From Shewanella insulae (GTDB taxonomy: Bacteria > Pseudomonadota > Gammaproteobacteria > Enterobacterales > Shewanellaceae), in assembly GCF_009831655.1 (NCBI RefSeq), contig NZ_WRPA01000001.1, positions 496,001 to 560,000 of the forward strand: a stretch of DNA of 64,000 nucleotides, in the 5' to 3' direction. A model generated the notes under the pieces. The model was given only the letters and a program-made list of their open reading frames with translations, was not told the origin of the DNA and did not search any database. Made by a program: the position numbers and the translations under genes. Shown one piece after another: positions 55,188-64,000 of this stretch (position 1 is its first letter; every line of letters begins with the position of its first letter).

Positions 55188-56093
55188 TTAACGAGCCGCC
55201 TGTGCTTGATAAAGCTCAAACTCCTCCAGGATCAGGCTGGTAAATAGCCGGCCGGCACGCCCCAAGGGGCGCTCCATGGTCGACACCAGCTGAGGCGTAA
55301 AGCTGTAACGACTGCCGCCAAGAAAATCCAGCTCCTGTAACTCGCCGCTTGCCAGCTCCTCTTTAATCAAAAAATCAGGCATCCAACCAAAGCCTAAGCC
55401 CATCAGCAGGGCGTTCTTCTTCATGATAAAGCCAGACAGATAAAACACCTTGTCGCCACCAAATTGCAGCTCGTCGCTGTGGATCTTGCCAGGGGAAGAA
55501 TCTTCTATGGTCAGCTCCACATGTTGCAGCAGCTCAAACAGGCTAAGCTCCTTAGCCTTGGCCAAGGGGTGGGAGTGGCTCACTACCAGTATGCTATTGA
55601 TGTCGGGCAGCGGCTGCGGCCGATAGTTAGGCCCGGTGCGATAGTCTTTCACCAACATGAGATCGGCATTATCCCGCTCGAACCTGTGTTGTACCCCGCC
55701 GAGGAATTCCATGTTGAGCTGGATCTTGGTGGGGATCTTATGCTCAGACACCCGCTTCAGCGCCCGCATGATGGGCTCCATGGGCAGGGAACCGTCCACC
55801 ACTAGCTCGAGTTTCGGCTCCCAGCCTTCACTGAAACGGCTGGCTAAATGTTCAATGTTGCCAAGGTATTGCAGCAAGCGTTTGCCTTCGGCAAGGATCA
55901 CCTTGCCCTCGGGGGTTAATTCGGCGCGATACTGATCCCGACAAAATAGCTTTACACCCAGGTGTTGTTCCAGCTTCTTCACCTGATAACTCACCGCCGA
56001 CTGCGCCTTATGCAATCGCTCGGCAGCCTTGGAAAAGCTGCCCTCTTCCACCAGAATCGACAACACCCTAAAGGCTTCCACATCGATCTTCAT
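55188..56093 (-). CDS. LysR-family transcriptional regulator, likely of tyrosine catabolism
   Basis: A 301-residue LysR regulator with an N-terminal winged helix (FRVLSILVEEGSFSKAAERL, HKAQSAVSYQVKKLEQHLGV) and a substrate-binding-like effector domain (LELVVDGSLPMEPIMRAL…LGFGWMPDFLI). The start at 56093 has GAGGAAGTGAG upstream. It is divergent from hmgA-hppD with 154 bp between the starts, and a LysR-type palindrome lies there. Control of that operon is a strong inference from position, not shown. Confidence 0.9.
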   Translation of the reverse strand: MKIDVEAFRVLSILVEEGSFSKAAERLHKAQSAVSYQVKKLEQHLGVKLFCRDQYRAELTPEGKVILAEGKRLLQYLGNIEHLASRFSEGWEPKLELVVDGSLPMEPIMRALKRVSEHKIPTKIQLNMEFLGGVQHRFERDNADLMLVKDYRTGPNYRPQPLPDINSILVVSHSHPLAKAKELSLFELLQHVELTIEDSSPGKIHSDELQFGGDKVFYLSGFIMKKNALLMGLGFGWMPDFLIKEELASGELQELDFLGGSRYSFTPQLVSTMERPLGRAGRLFTSLILEEFELYQAQAAR

Positions 56094-56124
56094 CTCACTT
56101 CCTCGGCGTAAACAAAAGACAACC

Positions 56125-56139
56125 ATCTAAATTTTAGAT
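56125..56139. promoter_or_regulatory. Candidate LysR-regulator operator
   Basis: ATCTAAA-T-TTTAGAT is a perfect 7-bp-arm palindrome containing the T-N11-A motif of LysR sites. It lies 31 bp from the regulator's ATG, in the shared region with hmgA. Confidence 0.6.
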
Positions 56140-56247
56140 TAAGTTAAGCTATTTATTATTCTTTTTTTTGTTCATGCCAGCAACTAAATTGTTACTTAGA
56201 TCACATAAACATAAGTGTGCCCGCTAAAGCACCCAAGGAAAGAAGCC

Positions 56248-57408
56248 ATGCCATTTTATGTAAGACAGGGGGAGATCCCCCATAAACGCCACATCACCTT
56301 CAAGAAAGAAAATGGTGAACTCTACCGGGAAGAACTCTTTTCTACTCATGGCTTCTCCAACATCTATTCCAACAAGTATCACCACAACATGCCGACCAAG
56401 GCATTAGAGGTGAGCCCGTTCGAGGTCAATCATGGCCACACCTGGCAAGACACCTTGATTCAGAACTATAAGTTGGACGCCAAGCAGGCAGACCGCGAGG
56501 GTAACTTCTACTCGGCGCGCAACAAGATCTTCTTTAACAACGACGTGGCCATGTACAGCGCCAAGGTCACCGAGGCCACCGAAGAGTTTTACCGTAACGC
56601 CTACGCCGACGAGGTGATCTTCGTCCACGAGGGCCAAGGCAAGCTCTACAGCGAATATGGTGTGCTAGAGGTGAAAAAATGGGACTACCTGGTTATCCCG
56701 CGCGGCACCACCTACCAGCTTAATTTTGACGACTACAGCCAGGTGCGCCTGTTTGTGATCGAAGCCTTCTCCATGGTAGAGGTGCCTAAGCACTTCAGAA
56801 ACGAGTACGGACAGCTTTTAGAATCCGCCCCCTATTGTGAGCGCGACATACGCGTCCCTAGCCTGCAGGAAGCAGTGGTCGAGAAAGGCGCCTTCCCCTT
56901 AGTGTGTAAATTTGGCGACAAGTATCAGCTGACACAACTCGAGTGGCACCCCTTCGATCTCGTGGGCTGGGACGGCTGCGTCTACCCCTGGGCATTTAAC
57001 ATTCAGGATTACGCCCCTAAGGTAGGTCAGATCCACCTACCGCCGTCGGATCACCTGGTGTTTACCGCCCACAACTTCGTGATCTGTAACTTCGTGCCGC
57101 GCCCTTACGACTTCCATCCCCAGTCGATACCAGCGCCTTACTATCACAACAATATCGACAGTGACGAAGTGCTCTACTATGTCGACGGTGACTTCATGAG
57201 CCGCACCGGCATCGAGACCGGCTACATGACATTGCATCAGAAAGGTGTGCCACACGGCCCACAACCAGGCCGAACCGAGGCCTCGGTCGGCAAGAAAGAA
57301 ACCTACGAATACGCGGTGATGGTCGATACCTTCGCCCCACTGCAGCTAACCCAACATGTACAAGGTTGCATGAGTAAGGACTACAACCGCTCTTGGTTAG
57401 AAGACTAA
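56248..57408 (+). CDS. hmgA: Homogentisate 1,2-dioxygenase family protein
   Basis: Fe(II) ring-cleavage dioxygenase opening homogentisate to maleylacetoacetate, the step after HppD. The 386-residue cupin protein has FYVRQGEIPHKRHITFK at its start and FVHEGQGKLYSEYGVLEVK and YLVIPRGTTYQL in the first cupin. The candidate iron-site regions are PRPYDFHPQSIPAPYYHNN, DEVLYYVDGDFMSR and GVPHGPQPGRTE. It is shorter than the classical enzyme of about 440 residues and belongs to the compact bacterial type. The start at 56248 has AAGGA before it. It is followed by hppD in one operon. Confidence 0.9.
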   Translation: MPFYVRQGEIPHKRHITFKKENGELYREELFSTHGFSNIYSNKYHHNMPTKALEVSPFEVNHGHTWQDTLIQNYKLDAKQADREGNFYSARNKIFFNNDVAMYSAKVTEATEEFYRNAYADEVIFVHEGQGKLYSEYGVLEVKKWDYLVIPRGTTYQLNFDDYSQVRLFVIEAFSMVEVPKHFRNEYGQLLESAPYCERDIRVPSLQEAVVEKGAFPLVCKFGDKYQLTQLEWHPFDLVGWDGCVYPWAFNIQDYAPKVGQIHLPPSDHLVFTAHNFVICNFVPRPYDFHPQSIPAPYYHNNIDSDEVLYYVDGDFMSRTGIETGYMTLHQKGVPHGPQPGRTEASVGKKETYEYAVMVDTFAPLQLTQHVQGCMSKDYNRSWLED

Positions 57409-57498
57409 TACCGTCGGTACACACCGAATCACAATGAATAGCCAGACAAGTCACCAAAGAGTGACTGTGGTTGTAACAAATTGAACGAGGATACTCAC

Positions 57499-58539
57499 AT
57501 GGCAAGCGAACAAAATCCACTGGGATTACTGGGCATCGAATTTACCGAGTTTTGCACCCCGGATCTCGACTTTATGCACAAGGTCTTCATCGACTTTGGT
57601 TTTTCTAAGCTGAAGAAACATAAGCAAAAAGATATCGTTTACTACAAGCAAAACGACATCAACTTCCTGCTAAACAATGAGAAAAGCGGCTTCTCTGCCG
57701 AGTTTGCCAAGAAGCATGGCGCAGCCATCAGCTCTATGGGCTGGCGCGTAGAAGATGCCAAATTCGCCTTCGAGGGTGCGGTTGCCCGTGGCGCCAAGCC
57801 TGCCGGTGACGAGGTGAAAGATCTGCCTTATCCTGCTATCTACGGCATCGGCGATAGCCTGATCTACTTTATCGACACCTTCGGTGCTGACAACAACATC
57901 TACGCCACCGACTTTGTCGATCTGGACAAGCCAGAAATCGTACAAGAAAAAGGCTTTATCGAAGTCGACCACCTGACCAACAACGTCTACAAGGGCACCA
58001 TGGAACATTGGTCAAACTTCTACAAAGATATTTTCGGCTTTACCGAGGTACGTTACTTCGACATCAAGGGCTCGCAGACGGCACTGATCTCCTATGCCCT
58101 ACGCTCACCCGATGGCAGCTTCTGTATCCCAATCAACGAAGGTAAAGGCGATGACAGAAACCAGATCGATGAGTACCTGAGAGAATACGACGGCCCAGGC
58201 GTACAACACCTGGCGTTCCGTAGCCGTGACATCGTTGCCTCGCTGGATGCGATGGAAGGCAGCTCGATTCAGACCCTGGATATCATTCCTGAATACTACG
58301 ACACCATCTTCGAGAAGCTGCCTCAGGTAACCGAAGACAGAGAGCGCATCAAGCATCACCAGATCCTGGTGGACGGCGACGAGAACGGCTATCTGCTACA
58401 GATCTTCACCAAGAACCTGTTCGGTCCTATCTTCATCGAGATCATCCAGCGCAAGAACAACCTTGGCTTTGGCGAAGGCAACTTCAAGGCGCTGTTCGAA
58501 TCGATCGAGCGCGATCAGGTCCGTCGCGGCGTACTCTAA
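57499..58539 (+). CDS. hppD: 4-hydroxyphenylpyruvate dioxygenase
   Basis: Converts 4-hydroxyphenylpyruvate to homogentisate in tyrosine catabolism. The 346-residue protein consists of two vicinal-oxygen-chelate halves. The Fe(II) ligands are H158 (EVDHLTNN), H237 (VQHLAFRS) and E314 (FIEIIQRKN), and the conserved GFGEGNFKALFESIE closes the C-terminus. The ATG at 57499 has GAGG upstream; an in-frame start six codons earlier is unlikely. Second gene after hmgA, ended by a terminator. Accumulated homogentisate can oxidise to pyomelanin if HmgA is limiting. Confidence 0.97.
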   Translation: MASEQNPLGLLGIEFTEFCTPDLDFMHKVFIDFGFSKLKKHKQKDIVYYKQNDINFLLNNEKSGFSAEFAKKHGAAISSMGWRVEDAKFAFEGAVARGAKPAGDEVKDLPYPAIYGIGDSLIYFIDTFGADNNIYATDFVDLDKPEIVQEKGFIEVDHLTNNVYKGTMEHWSNFYKDIFGFTEVRYFDIKGSQTALISYALRSPDGSFCIPINEGKGDDRNQIDEYLREYDGPGVQHLAFRSRDIVASLDAMEGSSIQTLDIIPEYYDTIFEKLPQVTEDRERIKHHQILVDGDENGYLLQIFTKNLFGPIFIEIIQRKNNLGFGEGNFKALFESIERDQVRRGVL

Positions 58540-58573
58540 TCACCCGCTCATACAGAGCCCTGTGACAACAGAA

Positions 58574-58599
58574 AACCAGCCTTATCGGCTGGTTTTTTT
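58574..58599 (+). terminator. Rho-independent terminator of hmgA-hppD
   Basis: AACCAGCC, TTATC, GGCTGGTT, followed by TTTTT, 34 bp after the hppD stop. Confidence 0.92.
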
Positions 58600-58664
58600 G
58601 CTTTGCAGCCGGCTAATAAATCACTACACTAGCCTGCCCAGTCACTCATTCATCACACCACAAG

Positions 58665-59282
58665 ATGTCAGATCATATTCTTATTGCCGTTTTTCTGCCC
58701 ACCTTCTTCTTCGTCTCCATCACACCTGGGATGTGTATGACGCTGGCGATGACCCTCGGCATGAGCATAGGGGTGCGCCGCACCCTGTGGATGATGATAG
58801 GCGAGCTAGTCGGCGTGGCCCTGGTGGCGGTGGCCGCCGTGATGGGAGTCGCCGCCATGATGCTAAACTATCCGCAGATCTTCGAGGTGCTCAAATGGGT
58901 CGGCGGCGCGTATCTTGGCTATATTGGCATTCAGATGTGGCGTGCCAAGGGCAAGATGGCAAGCCTGGACAATCAAAGTACACAGATCAGCAACCAGGCC
59001 TTGATCTCACAAGGCTTCGTCACCGCCATCGCCAACCCCAAGGGCTGGGCATTCATGATCTCTCTGCTGCCGCCATTCATCGATGTAGAGCGCGCGGTGG
59101 CGCCGCAGCTGAGTCTGCTACTGATGATCATCATGATGACAGAGTTTGTCAGCATGTTGGCCTACGCCAGCGGCGGCAAGTCGCTTAAACTGTTTCTGGC
59201 CAAGGGTGATAATATCAAGTGGCTCAATCGCATCGCGGGATCCTTGATGATAGGGGTCGGGTTCTGGCTAGCGCTAGGCTAG
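58665..59282 (+). CDS. LysE/RhtB-family amino-acid exporter
   Basis: A 205-residue inner-membrane exporter with about six helices and the family motif FFFVSITPGMCMTLAMTLGMSI near the N-terminus. GGAYLGYIGIQMWRAKGK and a helical C-terminus (AIANPKGWAFMISLLPPFID) complete the pattern. The substrate is an amino acid or derivative by family. It is 125 bp downstream of hppD but separated by a terminator. Confidence 0.93.
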   Translation: MSDHILIAVFLPTFFFVSITPGMCMTLAMTLGMSIGVRRTLWMMIGELVGVALVAVAAVMGVAAMMLNYPQIFEVLKWVGGAYLGYIGIQMWRAKGKMASLDNQSTQISNQALISQGFVTAIANPKGWAFMISLLPPFIDVERAVAPQLSLLLMIIMMTEFVSMLAYASGGKSLKLFLAKGDNIKWLNRIAGSLMIGVGFWLALG

Positions 59283-59293
59283 GCTTAACTTAG

Positions 59294-60586
59294 CTAGTCT
59301 CCCTCACGCTTAAAGGGCAAGATGGCCTCGAGCTCTGTCATATAAGTCTTCACCGCCTGCGCTTCCTGCTCGATGAAATCGGCAATGGCCCGGCGAAAAT
59401 CACTGTGTAAGACCTCATGCACCGAATAGGTTCGGATAGGTTCAAATCCCCTGAGCACCTTGTGCTCCCCCTGAGCGCCGGCATCAAACTTCCTAAGCCC
59501 CTGCTCTATGGCATATTCTATCCCCTGATAGTAACAGGTCTCAAAATGCAGCCCTTCTATCTCCTCGAGGGCGCCCCAATAGCGACCATAGAGACAGTCG
59601 CCACCTACAAAATAGAGCGCCGCCGCGACAGGCTCACTTTTTGCCTCACCCTCAACCTCCCCCTCAAGCGTGCTAGTTTCAGGACGCTCTACCATCAAGA
59701 GACGCACGCAATCGGCCATGTTTTTAACAATCGACTCGAAGAAGGCGGCGTTTAAATACCCCTGATGGCCCGAGCGCTTGTAATAGGTTCGCCGATAGCA
59801 GCGCACGAAATGCTCGAGTTCGACCCCAGTGATATCGGCCCCTTGGATGAAACGAAACCTAAGCCCTGCGTTTGCAATGGCGCGGCGCTCCTTGAGGATA
59901 GACTTGCGCCTGCGGCTGGTCAGTCGCGAAAGAAAATCATCGAAGTTAAGATAACCTTGATTAAACCAGTGAAACTGAGTTCCTAGCCGCTCAAGATGCC
60001 CCTGACTCGCCAAAGGCTGTCGCTCACTATCGAGTAGAAACAGGCTGTGCCAACTCGACGCCGAACAGGCCTTGGTGCGCCGATCCAGATGCTCACCTAT
60101 AGCGAGGATAAGGGCCTTTTTTTGCGCCTCAGACAGATCGGACCTTAAGCCGATACGCGTGCCCGTCACCGGGGTAAAGGGGATGGCATTGACCAGCTTA
60201 GGGTAATACTCGATACCGTGACGCTCATAGGCCTGAGCCCAGGCCCAGTCGAACACATACTCGCCATAGGAGTGCCCCTTGAGATAGAGGGGCATCACGG
60301 CTAGCACCCTAGTGGGGTCAATCAGACTCTCGTCGCCTTGGTTACTTTCCGCTGCCTGCCCTACTTCGCTGACCACAAGATGCATGGGGCGCCAACCTGT
60401 CTGCTCCCCCACGCAGCCGCTCTGCTCAAGGGCATGTAGATATTCATAACGACAAAAGGGGCTAGTCTCTACCGTCATAGCCTCCATGTTAGCGTCTAGG
60501 TCAGTGCCCCCCATAAGGGCATTCCACAGGGGCGCCCCCAGGTTAGCAATCTGACTAACACATTGAATCGAATATGATGCAGCCAA
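59294..60586 (-). CDS. COG3146-type GNAT-fold protein (FemAB-like)
   Basis: A 430-residue protein of the COG3146/DUF482 family, predicted acyltransferase with similarity to peptidoglycan-related FemAB proteins. Recognisable parts are SPFCRYEYLHALEQSG, LAVMPLYLKGHSYGEYVFDWAWAQAYER, YYPKLVNAIPFTPVTGTRI, FLSRLTSRRRKSILKERRAI, CLYGRYWGALEEIEGLHFE and FDAGAQGEHKVLRGFEPIRT. I choose a TTG start at 60586: AAGGAG sits exactly six bases before it. An ATG at 60646 has no such site and adds 20 residues foreign to the family. The acceptor substrate is unknown. Confidence 0.87.
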   Translation of the reverse strand: MAASYSIQCVSQIANLGAPLWNALMGGTDLDANMEAMTVETSPFCRYEYLHALEQSGCVGEQTGWRPMHLVVSEVGQAAESNQGDESLIDPTRVLAVMPLYLKGHSYGEYVFDWAWAQAYERHGIEYYPKLVNAIPFTPVTGTRIGLRSDLSEAQKKALILAIGEHLDRRTKACSASSWHSLFLLDSERQPLASQGHLERLGTQFHWFNQGYLNFDDFLSRLTSRRRKSILKERRAIANAGLRFRFIQGADITGVELEHFVRCYRRTYYKRSGHQGYLNAAFFESIVKNMADCVRLLMVERPETSTLEGEVEGEAKSEPVAAALYFVGGDCLYGRYWGALEEIEGLHFETCYYQGIEYAIEQGLRKFDAGAQGEHKVLRGFEPIRTYSVHEVLHSDFRRAIADFIEQEAQAVKTYMTELEAILPFKREGD

Positions 60587-60737
60587 GGCGCGCTCCTTAA
60601 AAAGATGGCTTGATTTCAGCTGTAATAATCGGCACATTGAAAACAAAACTACTGACTCAGTAGCTTAACACGCTTATTATTCTTATCACTCCGCTTACGC
60701 TTAACACTCTTATTACTTTAACCATTAGGGAATCCGT

Positions 60738-62468
60738 GTGCGTCCAATAAAAACCTTAATCTTCGCCATCAGCCTCAGCCTACCACTCATTGCGGGTCAG
60801 TTTGCCCAGGCTACCGAAACTTCCATCTATAGCCATAGCGCCACGGTGCAGCCCATCTGGGCCAAGCACGGCATGGTGGCCACTCAAGAGGCCGTGGCCA
60901 CACAAGTGGGCGTCGATATTCTGAAGCAAGGCGGTAACGCGGTCGATGCGGCGGTCGCTGTCGGTTTTGCCCTGGCGGTCACCCTGCCAAGGGCTGGCAA
61001 CATAGGCGGTGGCGGCTTCATGCTGGTCCACTTGGCCGAAGATAATAAGACGGTCGCCATCGATTATCGAGAGGTCGCCCCCAAACGCGCCCATAAGGAT
61101 ATCTTCCTCAACGAGCAGGGCGATGCGGTCGCCAAGCTCAGCCGCGAACATGGCCTGGCCGTCGGTGTGCCCGGCACCGTCATGGGCATGGAACTGGCCC
61201 TTAAGAAATATGGCACCATGTCCATGGCCCAGGTGATCGAGCCCGCCATCAAGCTCGCCGAGCAAGGCATTAGCGTCACGCCAGATCTCGCCTCCTCCCT
61301 TGCCGGGCTAAAACGCCGTATTTCCCAGTGGCCGAGCTCCAAGGCGATCTTCTATCGCCCCGATGGCAGCAACTTCGAGATAGGCGACACTCTTAGCCAG
61401 AAGGCGCTGGCCCACTCACTCAAGCTCATAAAAAAGCAAGGCAGCAAGGGCTTCTATGAGGGTGAAACCGCCGAGAAGATAGTCGCCAGCGTCACACAGG
61501 CCGGCGGCATCATGACCCTGGACGACCTAAAAGAGTATCGTGTGGTCGAGCGTCAGCCCGTAGAGGGCGAATATCGCGGCTACAAGGTGGTCTCCATGCC
61601 GCCCCCCTCTTCCGGCGGCATACATATCATCGAGATGCTGAACATGCTCGAGCCTTACCCCATTGCCAAGTTAGGCCACAACACCGCCGATACTCTGCAC
61701 CTGATGGCCGAAGTGATGAAACGCGCCTATGCCGATCGTAGCGAATATTTGGGGGATCCCGACTATGTCCAGGTGCCGGTGAAGACGCTCATCAGTAAAG
61801 ACTATGCCCAATCCCGCGCCAAGGGGATCGCCATCAACCGCGTCACCCCAAGCAGTGAAATTAGCCCGGGTAAGGTCACAGGTTACGAGAGCCCACAGAC
61901 TACCCACTACTCAGTGGTCGACAAGTGGGGCAACGCGGTCGCCAACACCTATACCCTGAACTTCAGCTATGGCTCAGGCCTGGTGGCCGAGGGCACCGGC
62001 ATTCTGCTCAACAACGAGATGGATGACTTCTCCGCCAAGCCTGGCGTGCCTAACGGCTATGGCCTGATCGGCGGAGATGCCAATGCGGTAGAAGGCGGCA
62101 AGCGCCCCCTCAGCTCCATGAGCCCCACCATAGTGATGAAAGACGGTAAACCCTTCATCGTCACCGGCAGCCCAGGCGGCTCACGCATCATCAACACCAC
62201 GCTTCAGATCATCATGAATGTGATCGATCATGGGCTCAATATCGCCGAGGCCAGCTATTCCAGCCGTGTGCATCACCAGTGGCTGCCCGACGAGCTACGG
62301 GTGGAGAAGAGCCTCAATCGCGATACCATCTCACTACTGGAAGCCAGGGGCCACAAGGTCAGCGTCAAAGATGCCATGGGCTCGACTCAGTCGATCATGA
62401 TCACCGACGAGGGAATGTTCGGCGCCTCAGATCCTCGCCGCGCAGGTAGTGCAGCGGCAGGTTACTAG
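60738..62468 (+). CDS. ggt: Gamma-glutamyltranspeptidase
   Basis: Periplasmic N-terminal nucleophile hydrolase that cleaves the gamma-glutamyl bond of glutathione. The 576-residue precursor has a signal peptide (IFAISLSLPLIAGQFAQA). Its large-subunit motifs are GNAVDAAVAVGFALAVTLP, GNIGGGGFMLVHLAEDN and YREVAPKRA. The autoprocessing site is Thr388 in QTTHYSVVDKWGNAVANTYT, and the small subunit has RPLSSMSPTIVMKDGKPFIV and GSPGGSRIINTTLQ. The start is a GTG with AGGGA six bases upstream. Single gene with its own terminator. Confidence 0.96.
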   Translation: MRPIKTLIFAISLSLPLIAGQFAQATETSIYSHSATVQPIWAKHGMVATQEAVATQVGVDILKQGGNAVDAAVAVGFALAVTLPRAGNIGGGGFMLVHLAEDNKTVAIDYREVAPKRAHKDIFLNEQGDAVAKLSREHGLAVGVPGTVMGMELALKKYGTMSMAQVIEPAIKLAEQGISVTPDLASSLAGLKRRISQWPSSKAIFYRPDGSNFEIGDTLSQKALAHSLKLIKKQGSKGFYEGETAEKIVASVTQAGGIMTLDDLKEYRVVERQPVEGEYRGYKVVSMPPPSSGGIHIIEMLNMLEPYPIAKLGHNTADTLHLMAEVMKRAYADRSEYLGDPDYVQVPVKTLISKDYAQSRAKGIAINRVTPSSEISPGKVTGYESPQTTHYSVVDKWGNAVANTYTLNFSYGSGLVAEGTGILLNNEMDDFSAKPGVPNGYGLIGGDANAVEGGKRPLSSMSPTIVMKDGKPFIVTGSPGGSRIINTTLQIIMNVIDHGLNIAEASYSSRVHHQWLPDELRVEKSLNRDTISLLEARGHKVSVKDAMGSTQSIMITDEGMFGASDPRRAGSAAAGY

Positions 62469-62500
62469 CGCTAGGCGAGACAGGGGCAGATGTCCAACAA

Positions 62501-62526
62501 AAAAGGGAAGCTCGGCTTCCCTTTTT
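62501..62526. terminator. Bidirectional Rho-independent terminator
   Basis: GGGAAGC, TCG, GCTTCCC between A-run and T-run. It lies between the convergent ggt and chemoreceptor genes. Confidence 0.92.
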
Positions 62527-62565
62527 AATTTGTCGTCACTGAGTGTTTTTACACTCAGCTTTCTA

Positions 62566-64000
62566 TCACTCGGTTCTCAGGCTCTGACGCCAGAACTGCT
62601 GGGACAGATGGTGGGTCTTGGCCGACAAACGCGCCACCTGCTCACCGCGCTCCTCTGCAGCCTGAGTCTGACTCAGGCTAGCCAGCGCCAACTCGTTGAT
62701 CAGCTGAATCGACTGGCTGATCTCGCTGGCCACCGCCGTCTGCTGACTCATGGCCGCGGCGTTGGCATCACTCATCTGATTGATCTTATCGATAGAGGCG
62801 CGCAGTTCCTCGAAGGAGGCATCCACCTGCTGGGCCAAGCCTACCGAGTGCTGGGCCTGTCGCTGGCCCGCCTGCATGGTCTGACTCGCTTTTAGTGTAC
62901 TGTCTCTGAATTTGCTGACAATCGCCTCAATATGACTGGTCGACTCGCTGGTGCGACTGGAAAGCTGACGCACCTCATCGGCCACCACGGCAAAGCCCCG
63001 ACCCGATTCACCGGCACGGGCCGCCTCGATGGCCGCATTAAGCGCCAAGAGGTTGGTCTGCTCGGCGATACCCCGTATCACCTCCAACACCTCGTTGATC
63101 TCCTGGCTGTCTTGTTCGATAGAAGCCACCACGGCAGAGAAATTACTCACCTCCTGATGCAGCCCCCTGATGGCCTGGATCACTTCGACCAGCAATTCGT
63201 GCCCCTTCTCGGCCGCCTCATGGCTCATGGACATCTCTTCGGCGGCCTGCTGAATATTCTGGCTTACCTCGTTGAAACTGGCACTCATCTCCTCCACCGC
63301 GGTGGCCGCCTGACTGGTCTGCTGGCTCTGACTATCGGCACGCTCCCGGGTATGGCTGATGGTCTCATTCAGGCTAACGCTAAGCTCCTGAATCGACTCG
63401 GCCGAGTCCGCCATACGTCCCACGGCCCCGCCAGTCTCCGTCTGCAAATATTGCAGGGCGAAGCCGAGTTTACCCAGCTCATCCTGTCGGCCACAATAAA
63501 CCGCAGTCGCCAAAGGATCTTCTATGACACCGCTCGCCTGCGCCACCAGGGCATTAAAGGGCTTAAGCGTCAGATAGAGCCCTGCAAACCCCAAACCCGC
63601 CGACAGCAGCAATGCCAACAGGGGCGAATAGCCGGCGAAACCGACGGCAACGCCGAGACTCGATAGCAAGAGCAATCCCAAGCGTTTGGTAAAGCCCAGG
63701 CGCGACGCCTTAAGTGCGCGGGGCTGTTTACCGGCATTGAGTTCACCGTAGATTGCCTGAGCGTTATCTATCTGCGCCTGGGTCGGTTTTCTACGCACCG
63801 ACTGATACTCATGTACCTCGCCACCTTCCCACACTGGAGCCACATAGGCGTTGACCCAGTAGTGATCCCCCGACTTGGCACGGTTTTTCACTACACCTAT
63901 CCAAGGTTTGCCCTGTTTAAGGCGGGACCACATGGATTCAAAGGCCGCCGGTGGCATGTCCGGATGGCGCACGATATTGTGGGGCTGGCGGTAGAGTTCA
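62566..64000 (-). CDS. PAS-domain methyl-accepting chemotaxis protein (Aer-like), 5' end outside window
   Basis: The reading frame is open to the right edge, so the N-terminus is missing. The visible part starts in a PAS domain ([40 protein letters not shown]), the hallmark of Aer-type energy or redox sensors. It then has two short membrane helices ([35 protein letters not shown]) and the signalling domain with [19 protein letters not shown] at the tip. It has no periplasmic domain. An internal GTG at 63972 is not the true start, because family sequence continues upstream of it. Confidence 0.94.
   Translation of the reverse strand, partial: ELYRQPHNIVRHPDMPPAAFESMWSRLKQGKPWIGVVKNRAKSGDHYWVNAYVAPVWEGGEVHEYQSVRRKPTQAQIDNAQAIYGELNAGKQPRALKASRLGFTKRLGLLLLSSLGVAVGFAGYSPLLALLLSAGLGFAGLYLTLKPFNALVAQASGVIEDPLATAVYCGRQDELGKLGFALQYLQTETGGAVGRMADSAESIQELSVSLNETISHTRERADSQSQQTSQAATAVEEMSASFNEVSQNIQQAAEEMSMSHEAAEKGHELLVEVIQAIRGLHQEVSNFSAVVASIEQDSQEINEVLEVIRGIAEQTNLLALNAAIEAARAGESGRGFAVVADEVRQLSSRTSESTSHIEAIVSKFRDSTLKASQTMQAGQRQAQHSVGLAQQVDASFEELRASIDKINQMSDANAAAMSQQTAVASEISQSIQLINELALASLSQTQAAEERGEQVARLSAKTHHLSQQFWRQSLRTE

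Noticed and set aside
60661..60725. Direct repeat of CTTAACAC with CTTATTA upstream of ggt
   Set aside because: The two blocks are imperfect, 36 bp apart and low in complexity. They do not stand out enough to call an operator.
62932..63666. 244-codon + strand frame opposite the PAS chemoreceptor
   Set aside because: The opposite strand has a complete signalling domain, and this frame has no homology that I recognise.

Overview
The window is chromosomal DNA of moderate GC from a gammaproteobacterium, most likely a Shewanella. The evidence is the gene set and gene order: mltD-gloB-methyltransferase-rnhA-dnaQ, recC-recB-recD without ptrA between recC and recB, a TIGR03503-type protein, MsrPQ, CheV, and a homogentisate/4-hydroxyphenylpyruvate dioxygenase pair. 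No rRNA is present, so the genus is an inference. There is no prophage, insertion sequence with a transposase, integrase or CRISPR array. Nearly all the DNA is densely packed housekeeping and accessory genes.

Layout. 1-2.8 kb: tail of an upstream gene, a CPA1 cation/proton antiporter, and a tRNA-Asp cluster of two intact copies and one decayed copy. 2.8-8.8 kb: a TIGR03503-like membrane protein, dnaQ and rnhA (divergent), a methyltransferase, gloB and mltD. 8.9-17.8 kb: an AsmA-like protein, rraA, a small unknown gene, a Cache-type chemoreceptor, a two-gene periplasmic-binding-protein/diguanylate-cyclase module, and msrP-msrQ. 17.9-26.4 kb: rmuC, slt, a stand-alone EAL protein, and a moxR-DUF58-transglutaminase operon. 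26.6-36.8 kb: recC-recB-recD, followed by an overlapping SIR2-like gene. 36.9-46.3 kb: ddl, ibpA with heat-shock control elements, a 5'-nucleotidase lipoprotein, an esterase, a glutathionyl-hydroquinone reductase, slyD, a WYL-domain regulator and a MltB-type transglycosylase. 46.5-55.1 kb: small conserved genes, cheV, an MscS channel, a 57-residue gene behind a consensus promoter, a PLP enzyme and several small membrane or periplasmic proteins. 55.2-64 kb: a LysR regulator divergent from hmgA-hppD, a LysE-type exporter, a COG3146-type acyltransferase, gamma-glutamyltranspeptidase, and a PAS-type chemoreceptor that runs off the right edge.

Functional themes. DNA maintenance is covered by dnaQ, rnhA, rmuC and recCBD. 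Murein turnover is covered by MltD, Slt, a MltB homologue and Ddl. Signalling is covered by two chemoreceptors, CheV, one GGDEF and one EAL protein. Periplasmic repair and scavenging is covered by MsrPQ, the 5'-nucleotidase and GGT. Tyrosine catabolism is covered by HppD and HmgA with a likely LysR regulator.

The points most worth a second look are the SIR2-like gene translationally coupled to recD, the SBP-GGDEF pair, the 57-residue gene with its consensus promoter and structured surroundings, the ROSE-like hairpin and sigma-32 promoter of ibpA, a zinc-finger-like gene whose TTG start is buried in a 14-bp hairpin, a pair of MITE-like elements of which one supplies a gene's stop codon, and a SlyD whose His-rich tail appears cut by a stop codon.
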